This document shows, in pieces, positions 58,066-64,000 of a stretch of 64,000 nt of DNA. Numbering within the stretch: the stretch's first letter is position 1; the number at the start of each line of letters is the position of its first letter. The notes below the pieces were generated by a model. That model had not been told where the DNA came from, searched no databases, and saw only the letters and a list, made by a program, of their open reading frames with translations. The stretch comes from Streptomyces venezuelae (GTDB lineage: Bacteria > Actinomycetota > Actinomycetes > Streptomycetales > Streptomycetaceae), in the NCBI RefSeq assembly GCF_008642355.1, contig NZ_CP029193.1, positions 5,542,001 to 5,606,000 of the forward strand, given 5' to 3'. Both the position numbers and the translations under genes were made by a program.

Positions 58066-58248
58066 CTACTCGTCCTCGTCCTCGTCGTCCAGCCGCGCCA
58101 GCCACGTCGCGAGGCGCTCGACCGGGACCTCGAAGTCCGGGTTGAGGTCCACGAACGTGCGGAGCTGCTCGGCGAGCCACTCGAAGGTGACCTCTTCCTC
58201 GCCGCGCCGCTTCTCCAGCTCCTCGATGCCACGGTCGGTGAAGTACAA
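58066..58248 (-). CDS. DUF6104 family small acidic protein
   Basis: 60 residues: MYFTDRGIEELEKRRGEEEV opening, a second helix WLAEQLRTFVDLNPDF and an Asp/Glu tail (DDEDEDE). The YFTDRGIEELE start is conserved in the DUF6104 family of Streptomyces. Function unknown. It lies between the oxidoreductase relic and the 2-oxoglutarate enzyme gene. Confidence 0.85.
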   Translation of the reverse strand: MYFTDRGIEELEKRRGEEEVTFEWLAEQLRTFVDLNPDFEVPVERLATWLARLDDEDEDE

Positions 58249-58317
58249 CTCATGCTCCTGATGCGGACGGATCGTTCCACCTCAGGATAGGCGCCGGACC
58301 GGCCCGGGAACGCCGGA

Positions 58318-58355
58318 GGGCCCGGCCCCGAGTCCTGGAACTCGGGGCCGGGCCC
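58318..58355 (-). terminator. Terminator after the 2-oxoglutarate enzyme gene
   Basis: Perfect 16-base arms (GGGCCCGGCCCCGAGT at 58318-58333, complement at 58340-58355) around a 6-base loop, 22 bases beyond the stop of the minus-strand gene. Confidence 0.85.
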
Positions 58356-58377
58356 ACCCGCGTACGACCGTCGAGGG

Positions 58378-61300
58378 TTACGCCTCGAAGACCTCGCTGA
58401 TCAGCTGCTCCTGCTCGGCCTGGTGACGCTTGGCCGAACCGACCGCCGGGGACGAGCTGTGCGGCCGCGAGATGCGGCGCAGGCGCTCGCCGTGCGGGAT
58501 GTCCGCGCCGACCGCCAGGTCCAGGTGGTCGATGAGGTTGAGGGCGATGAAGGGCCACGCGCCCTGGTTCGCCGGCTCCTCCTGCGCCCACAAGTACTTC
58601 TCGGCGTTCGGGTACTTGGCGATCTCCGCCTGGAGCTCCGCACCCGGCAGCGGGTACAGGCGCTCGATGCGGATGATGGCCGTGTCGTCGGCGCCGCGCT
58701 TCTGCCGCTCGGCCTCCAGGTCGTAGTACAGCTTGCCCGCGCAGAAGACGACCTTGCGGACCGCCGACGCCTCGACGTGGCTGTCACCGATGACCGGACG
58801 GAAGCCGCCCGTCGTGAACTCCTCCGTCTTCGAGGCCGCCGCCTTGAGGCGCAGCATCGACTTCGGGGTGAAGACCACCAGCGGCTTGTGGTGCGGGTTG
58901 TGCACCTGCCACCGCAGGAGGTGGAAGTAGTTCGACGGGAGGGTCGGCATCGCGACCGTCATGTTGTTCTGCGCGCACAGCTGGAGGAATCGCTCGATGC
59001 GGGCGGACGAGTGGTCCGGGCCCTGGCCCTCGTAGCCGTGCGGCAGGAGCAGCGTGACACCGGAGTGCTGGTTCCACTTCTGCTCGGCGGCGGAGATGTA
59101 CTCGTCCACCACCGTCTGCGCGCCGTTGACGAAGTCACCGAACTGCGCTTCCCACATGACGAGGGACTCGGGGCGGGCCAGCGAGTAGCCGTACTCGAAG
59201 CCCATCACCGCGTACTCGGAGAGGAGCGAGTCGTAGACGTTGTAGCGCGCCTGGTCCTCGGAGAGGTACATCAGCGGCGTGTAGTCCTCGCCCGTCGCGC
59301 GGTCGATGAGGACCGCGTGGCGCTGGCCGAACGTGCCGCGGCGGGAGTCCTGGCCCGACAGGCGGACCGGGGTGCCCTCCAGGAGCAGCGAGCCGATGGC
59401 GAGGGTCTCGCCCATGCCCCAGTCGATCGTGCCCTCCTCGACCATCGTCGCGCGGCGCTGCAGCTGCGGCAGCAGACGCGGGTGGACGGTGACCCGGTCG
59501 GGGATGTTGACCTGGGACTCGGCGATCCGCTTGACGACCTCCTGGGAGATCGCGGTCTCGACGTGCACCGGGAACTCGGCCTGCGGCGCGGGCACGTCGG
59601 CCTGCGCGGGCTGCGAGACGGCCTCGCGGACCTCGGTGAAGACCTTCTCCAGCTGGCCCTGGAAGTCCTGCAGCGCCTGCTCGGCCTCTTCCAGGGTGAT
59701 GTCGCCGCGACCGATGAGGGACTCGGTGTAGAGCTTGCGCACCGAGCGCTTCTTGTCGATCAGGTCGTACATCAGCGGCTGCGTGAACGCCGGGTTGTCC
59801 GACTCGTTGTGCCCGCGGCGGCGGTAGCAGATGAGGTCGATGACCACATCCTTGTTGAACGCCTGGCGGAACTCGAAGGCGAGGCGGGCGACGCGGACGA
59901 CGGCCTCGGGGTCGTCGCCGTTCACGTGGAAGATCGGCGCCTCGATCATGCGGGCCACGTCGGTGGCGTACATGGAGGAGCGCGACGACTCCGGGGCGGC
60001 GGTGAAGCCGACCTGGTTGTTGATGACGATGTGGACCGTGCCGCCCGTGCGGTAGCCGCGCAGCTGCGACATGTTGAGCGTCTCGGCGACCACACCCTGG
60101 CCCGCGAAGGCCGCGTCACCGTGCAGGGCGACGGGCAGGACCGTGAAGTCCGTGCCGCCCTTGTTGATGATGTCCTGCTTGGCGCGGACGATGCCCTCGA
60201 TGACCGGGTCGACCGTCTCCAGGTGGGACGGGTTGGCGGCCAGCGAGACCTTGATCTGCTCGCCGTCCAGGCCGGTGAAGGTGCCCTCGGCGCCCAGGTG
60301 GTACTTCACGTCGCCGGAGCCGTGCATGGACTTGGGGTCCATGTTGCCCTCGAACTCGCGGAAGATCTGGGCGTACGACTTGCCGACGATGTTGGCGAGG
60401 ACGTTCAGGCGGCCGCGGTGGGCCATGCCGATGACGACCTCGTCCAGGCGCGACTCGGCGGCGCTGTCGAGCACGGCGTCGAGCAGCGGGATGACGGACT
60501 CGCCGCCCTCCAGGGAGAAGCGCTTCTGGCCGACGTACTTCGTCTGCAGGAAGGTCTCGAAGGCCTCCGCCGAGTTCAGGCGGCGCAGGATGCGCAGCTG
60601 CTCCTCGCGCTCGGGCTTGGTGGCGTGGGTCCGCTCGATGCGGTCCTGGAGCCACTTGCGCTGCTTCGGGTCCTGGATGTGCATGAACTCGACGCCGGTG
60701 GTGCGGCAGTACGAGTCGCGCAGCACGCCGAGGACGTCGCGCAGCTTCATCATCGACTTGCCGGCGAAGCCGCCGACCGCGAACTCCCGCTCCAGGTCCC
60801 ACAGGGTGAGGCCGTGCTCGGTGATGTCCAGGTCGGGGTGCTTGCGCTGCTTGTACTCCAGCGGGTCCGTGTCGGCCATGACGTGGCCGCGGACGCGGTA
60901 GGAGTGGATCAGCTCGAAGACGCGGGCGGCCTTCGTGACGTCGTCGTCGTGCGAGGCGTCGATGTCCTTGAGCCAGCGGACCGGCTCGTAGGGGATGCGG
61001 AGCGCCTTGAAGATCTCGTCGTAGAACTCGTTCTCGCCGAGGAGGAGGTTCGCGACGATCCGCAGGAACTCGCCGGAGGCGGCGCCCTGGATGACCCGGT
61101 GGTCGTAGGTCGACGTGAGCGTCATGACCTTGGAGATGCCGAGCTTGTTGAGCGTGTCCTGGCTCGTGCCCTGGAACTCTGCCGGGTAGTCCATCGAGCC
61201 GACGCCCATGATGACCGACTGGCCGGGCATCAGGCGCGGGACCGAGTGGACGGTGCCGAGGCCGCCGGGGTTGGTCAGGGAGACCGTCACGCCGGTGAAG

Positions 61301-62187
61301 TCGTCCATGCCCAGCTTGCCGTCGCGGGCGCGGCGGACGATGTCCTCGTAGGCCTGCCAGAACTCGAAGAAGTTCAGCGTCTCGGCCTTCTTGATGCCCG
61401 CGACCACGAGCTGACGGTCGCCGTTGGGCTTCACCAGGTCGATGGCGAGGCCGAAGTTGATGTGCTCCGGCTTGACCAGGGTCGGCTTGCCGTCCTTCTC
61501 CTGGAAGGAGTAGTTCATCGACGGCATGGCCTTGATGGCCTGCACCATCGCGTACCCGATGAGGTGCGTGAAGGAGATCTTCCCGCCGCGGGCGCGCTTG
61601 AGGTGGTTGTTGATGACGATGCGGTTGTCGAAGAGCAGCTTCACCGGGACCGCGCGGACCGACGTCGCCGTCGGGACCTCGATCGAGGCGTTCATGTTCT
61701 TCGCGACCGCGGCGGCGGGGCCGCGCAGCGTCACGTACTCGGGACCGGCCGGGGCCTCGGTGGCCGGCTCCGCCTTGGCGGCGGCGGGCTTGGCGGCGGC
61801 GGGCTTCGCGGCGGGCGCCGGAGCGGCGGCCGCGGGCTTCGCGGGAGCGGCCGGTGCCTGCGCCGGGGGAGCGGCGGGGGCGGCCTGGGCCGCGGGCTTC
61901 GCCGGAGCGGCGGGCGCGGCAGGGGCGGGAGCAGTGGTGGACGCGGCCCCCGCGGCCGTGTCACCCGCCGGCTTCACCGGGGCGGCGGCTGCAGAGGCGG
62001 CCGTTCCTGGCTTGTAGTCGGCGAAGAAGTCCCACCAGGCTCGGTCGACCGAGTTCGGGTCCTGGAGGTACTGCTGGTAGATCTCGTCGACGAGCCACTC
62101 GTTGGGACCGAAGGCAGCAGCAGGGTCCTTGCCCTGACCGTCTTGGTCGGTCGAGATGCTCGAGCTACTGGGGGACTGTGACGACAC
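58378..62187 (-). CDS. kgd: Multifunctional 2-oxoglutarate decarboxylase / dehydrogenase E1-E2 (Kgd/OdhA type)
   Basis: 1,269 residues from GTG 62187 ([10 protein letters not shown]; earlier in-frame starts exist). The N-terminal helix [27 protein letters not shown] is that of E1o. An Ala/Pro-rich linker follows. Then comes an E2-like succinyltransferase core ([26 protein letters not shown], catalytic His in [17 protein letters not shown]), and then the thiamine-diphosphate E1 part ([36 protein letters not shown], and a C-terminal region with [20 protein letters not shown]). This fused layout is specific to Actinobacteria. It carries 2-oxoglutarate into succinyl-CoA with lipoamide partners, in the TCA cycle. 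It has its own terminator. Confidence 0.96.
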   Translation of the reverse strand: MSSQSPSSSSISTDQDGQGKDPAAAFGPNEWLVDEIYQQYLQDPNSVDRAWWDFFADYKPGTAASAAAAPVKPAGDTAAGAASTTAPAPAAPAAPAKPAAQAAPAAPPAQAPAAPAKPAAAAPAPAAKPAAAKPAAAKAEPATEAPAGPEYVTLRGPAAAVAKNMNASIEVPTATSVRAVPVKLLFDNRIVINNHLKRARGGKISFTHLIGYAMVQAIKAMPSMNYSFQEKDGKPTLVKPEHINFGLAIDLVKPNGDRQLVVAGIKKAETLNFFEFWQAYEDIVRRARDGKLGMDDFTGVTVSLTNPGGLGTVHSVPRLMPGQSVIMGVGSMDYPAEFQGTSQDTLNKLGISKVMTLTSTYDHRVIQGAASGEFLRIVANLLLGENEFYDEIFKALRIPYEPVRWLKDIDASHDDDVTKAARVFELIHSYRVRGHVMADTDPLEYKQRKHPDLDITEHGLTLWDLEREFAVGGFAGKSMMKLRDVLGVLRDSYCRTTGVEFMHIQDPKQRKWLQDRIERTHATKPEREEQLRILRRLNSAEAFETFLQTKYVGQKRFSLEGGESVIPLLDAVLDSAAESRLDEVVIGMAHRGRLNVLANIVGKSYAQIFREFEGNMDPKSMHGSGDVKYHLGAEGTFTGLDGEQIKVSLAANPSHLETVDPVIEGIVRAKQDIINKGGTDFTVLPVALHGDAAFAGQGVVAETLNMSQLRGYRTGGTVHIVINNQVGFTAAPESSRSSMYATDVARMIEAPIFHVNGDDPEAVVRVARLAFEFRQAFNKDVVIDLICYRRRGHNESDNPAFTQPLMYDLIDKKRSVRKLYTESLIGRGDITLEEAEQALQDFQGQLEKVFTEVREAVSQPAQADVPAPQAEFPVHVETAISQEVVKRIAESQVNIPDRVTVHPRLLPQLQRRATMVEEGTIDWGMGETLAIGSLLLEGTPVRLSGQDSRRGTFGQRHAVLIDRATGEDYTPLMYLSEDQARYNVYDSLLSEYAVMGFEYGYSLARPESLVMWEAQFGDFVNGAQTVVDEYISAAEQKWNQHSGVTLLLPHGYEGQGPDHSSARIERFLQLCAQNNMTVAMPTLPSNYFHLLRWQVHNPHHKPLVVFTPKSMLRLKAAASKTEEFTTGGFRPVIGDSHVEASAVRKVVFCAGKLYYDLEAERQKRGADDTAIIRIERLYPLPGAELQAEIAKYPNAEKYLWAQEEPANQGAWPFIALNLIDHLDLAVGADIPHGERLRRISRPHSSSPAVGSAKRHQAEQEQLISEVFEA

Positions 62188-62462
62188 GGCGGTAACCGCC
62201 CTCTTCCGCTTCACAAGGTGATGGACAGCGGAAATAAAGGCTACGCCTCCCGGAGCGCGAGGTGCAGACCGGGCCCGGCATCCGTCGCGTAAGTCACACT
62301 GGATCCGTGGTTTCGGCGCTGGAAATGGCGGGAAACAAGCGAGGTTCCACAACGCCACATGGCCGCGCGGGTACGTCGGTACGACGTCTACGCGCGGCGG
62401 CGCCCACCGGGTGCCCCGAAGTGGCCCCCGTGAATCGCTTCCAGTCGAACCCTACGTCAACT

Positions 62463-63545
62463 TCACGCCTCGGGCAGGCCCGGGAGAGTGACCTGGATCC
62501 GGCAGCCGCGAGGGGATTCGGCCACCCCGATGTGTCCTCCGTGGAGGTCGACCGCCCAGCGCGCGATGGCCAGGCCGAGGCCCGTCCCGCCGTCGTTGCC
62601 CGAGCCCTTCACGGGGGCTCCCGCGTGACTGCCGCGGTTGAAGCGCTCGAAGACGCGGTGCCACTCCGACTCCGGGATGCCGGGGCCCTCGTCGAGCACC
62701 TCAAGGTCCAGGGACTCGGGGTAGGGACCACGCCGGGCCCGTACCGTCACGCGTCCGTGCGGGGGGCTGTGCTTGACCGCGTTGTCGATGAGGTTCGCCA
62801 CGACCTGGTGGAGCCGCTCCGCGTCCGCGTGGGCCGTCAGTTCCGGGGGTGACACGTCGAGGTGCAGGTGGACGTCCGTACGTGTGTGGCTGCCGGAGCC
62901 CGACGCGATGCCCGCGCGCGCGGAGGCCACCATGTTGGCCTCCTTCAGGACACCCGACAGGTACGGCCACACCTCGAAGCGGCGGGCCTTCAGGGGGACG
63001 ACGCCGTTGTCCAGGCGGGAGAGGTCCAGGAGCGTCTCGACGAGCCGTCCCAGGCGCTCGGTCTGCTTCAGGGCCGTGCGCATCGTCTCGGGGTCCGCCG
63101 CCGAGACGCCGTCGACGACGTTCTCCAGGACGGCGCGGAGCGCCGCGATGGGGGTGCGCAGCTCGTGCGAGACGTTGGCGACGAGCTCCTTGCGCTGGGT
63201 GTCCTGGGCCTCCAGGTCGTCCGCCATGGCGTTGATGGTGGCGGCCACGTCGCCCAGCTCGTCGCGCCGGTCGGCGCCGCGGGCCCGGCGCGTGTAGTCG
63301 CCGTGCGAGACGGCGCGGGCCACCGCGTTCATCTCGTCCAGCGGGGCGGTGAGGCTGTGCGCCACGAACTGCGTGATGAGGAGCGTGGCGATGACCGAGA
63401 AGACGGTGATGAAGCGCAGCTCGGTCTGGGTCTTCATGGCCACGAGGAGCAGCCCTGTGGTGATGAACACCGAGACGACGACCAGGGCGCCGAGCTTGGT
63501 CTTGATGGAGAACGGCCGCAGTCCCCCGAAGGGCCCGTACATCAC
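62463..63545 (-). CDS. Sensor histidine kinase
   Basis: 360 residues; GTG 63545 or ATG 63542 as start. Two membrane helices (about 15-35 and 43-65) with almost no outer loop, a HAMP domain (TAPLDEMNAVARAVSHGDYTRR), HisKA with the H-box VSHELRTPIAALRAVLENVV, and HATPase motifs (N-box NLIDNAVKHS, G1 LDEGPGIPE, F-box FERFNRG, G2 GTGLGLAIA). Such short-loop kinases sense membrane or cytosolic cues. It follows the response regulator gene by 16 bases in one operon. Confidence 0.95.
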   Translation of the reverse strand: MMYGPFGGLRPFSIKTKLGALVVVSVFITTGLLLVAMKTQTELRFITVFSVIATLLITQFVAHSLTAPLDEMNAVARAVSHGDYTRRARGADRRDELGDVAATINAMADDLEAQDTQRKELVANVSHELRTPIAALRAVLENVVDGVSAADPETMRTALKQTERLGRLVETLLDLSRLDNGVVPLKARRFEVWPYLSGVLKEANMVASARAGIASGSGSHTRTDVHLHLDVSPPELTAHADAERLHQVVANLIDNAVKHSPPHGRVTVRARRGPYPESLDLEVLDEGPGIPESEWHRVFERFNRGSHAGAPVKGSGNDGGTGLGLAIARWAVDLHGGHIGVAESPRGCRIQVTLPGLPEA

Positions 63546-63561
63546 GTCACGCGCCTCCGCC

Positions 63562-64000
63562 TCACGGGGTGGGGGTCTCCAGCGCGTATCCCACGCCGTG
63601 CACCGTACGGATCCGCTCGGCGCCGATCTTCCGGCGCAGCGCCTTGATGTGGCTGTCGACGGTGCGGGTGCCGGACGCGTCGGCCCAGTCCCACACCTCG
63701 GCGAGGAGCTGCTCGCGCGACAGGACGGCGCGCGGGGTGTTGGCCAGGCAGACCAGCAGGTCGAACTCGGTGGGCGTCAGGTGGACGTCCTCGCTGCGCA
63801 CCCGGACCCGCCGCTGGGCGTGGTCGATCTCCAGCTCGCCGAGGCGCAGGATGCCGCTGCGCGGCGTCGTCGCGGCGAGGGCGGCCCGCTCGACCCGGCG
63901 CAGCAGGACGTGCACGCGGGCCGCGAGCTCGCGCATCGAGAACGGCTTGGTCATGTAGTCGTCCGCGCCGACGCCGAGCCCGACGAGCATGTCCGTCTCG
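63562..64000 (-). CDS. OmpR/PhoB family response regulator, C-terminal part (cut by window end)
   Basis: The visible 146 residues begin in the receiver domain after the phospho-acceptor Asp: GADDYMTKPFSMREL carries the conserved Lys. The OmpR winged helix follows (VHLTPTEFDLLVCLANTPRAVLSREQLLAEVW; recognition part RTVDSHIKALRRKIG; wing IRTVHGVGYAL). The frame is open to the last base, so the start lies beyond the window. Partner of the sensor kinase downstream. Confidence 0.95.
   Translation of the reverse strand, partial: ETDMLVGLGVGADDYMTKPFSMRELAARVHVLLRRVERAALAATTPRSGILRLGELEIDHAQRRVRVRSEDVHLTPTEFDLLVCLANTPRAVLSREQLLAEVWDWADASGTRTVDSHIKALRRKIGAERIRTVHGVGYALETPTP

Noticed and set aside
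1..64000. CRISPR arrays, tRNA or rRNA genes, insertion sequences, att sites
   Set aside because: No regularly spaced palindromic repeats with unique spacers, no cloverleaf sequence, and no transposase or integrase ORF were seen.

Overview
The window is high-GC actinobacterial DNA. The codon use, the HGxxPAAW-like protein, nickel superoxide dismutase with its protease, the one-piece 2-oxoglutarate decarboxylase/dehydrogenase and the modular type I polyketide synthases all point to Streptomyces. I could run no database search, so names rest on motifs and family knowledge.

Left flank (1-2773): the tail of a HAD hydrolase, a MarR regulator with a palindromic candidate operator, a small HGxxPAAW-type membrane protein, and a TetR regulator divergent from a short-chain dehydrogenase. 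Biosynthetic cluster (about 2793-40097, + strand): type II thioesterase, cytochrome P450, 3Fe-4S ferredoxin, an atypical LuxR/NarL regulator, then a very large PKS (KSQ-AT-ACP loading module plus three extension modules). A second PKS has one extension module (KS-AT-DH-KR-ACP) followed by a condensation domain and an FkbH-like glyceryl transferase domain. An ACP-thioester reductase protein, a split beta-rich domain, an alpha/beta hydrolase with a cysteine nucleophile and an MFS exporter follow. No integrated thioesterase is present. I infer that a short methyl-branched polyene acyl chain (tetraketide extension, about ten backbone carbons with an acetate starter) is esterified to a glyceryl-ACP made by the FkbH domain and then released reductively. 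I know of no described pathway with exactly this ending, so it is the best candidate here for a new system.

Middle (40103-46418): an Otr(A)-type ribosomal protection GTPase and a CPBP membrane protease on the minus strand, divergent from a two-component system. Its kinase is an unusual tandem protein joined by decapeptide repeats.

Right flank (46424-64000) looks like core Streptomyces chromosome: sodN/sodX, a CGNR regulator, a methyltransferase, a polar amino acid ABC transporter, malic enzyme, a quinone-oxidoreductase-like protein, a PadR/DUF4097 operon, a hypothetical protein, a truncated F420-dependent (LLM) oxidoreductase relic, a DUF6104 protein, the E1/E2-type 2-oxoglutarate enzyme and an OmpR/EnvZ-type two-component system cut by the window end.

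How the cluster genes would work together: KSQ decarboxylates the starter. Modules 1, 2 and 4 add methylmalonate and module 3 adds malonate, and every extension module reduces and dehydrates. The C and FkbH domains plus ACP-TR terminate the chain, P450/ferredoxin oxidise it, the type II thioesterase edits stalled chains and the MFS protein exports. The LuxR protein may act at a CTGG-N8-CCAG site found before both its own gene and the first PKS gene, and a Crp-like site lies before the P450.
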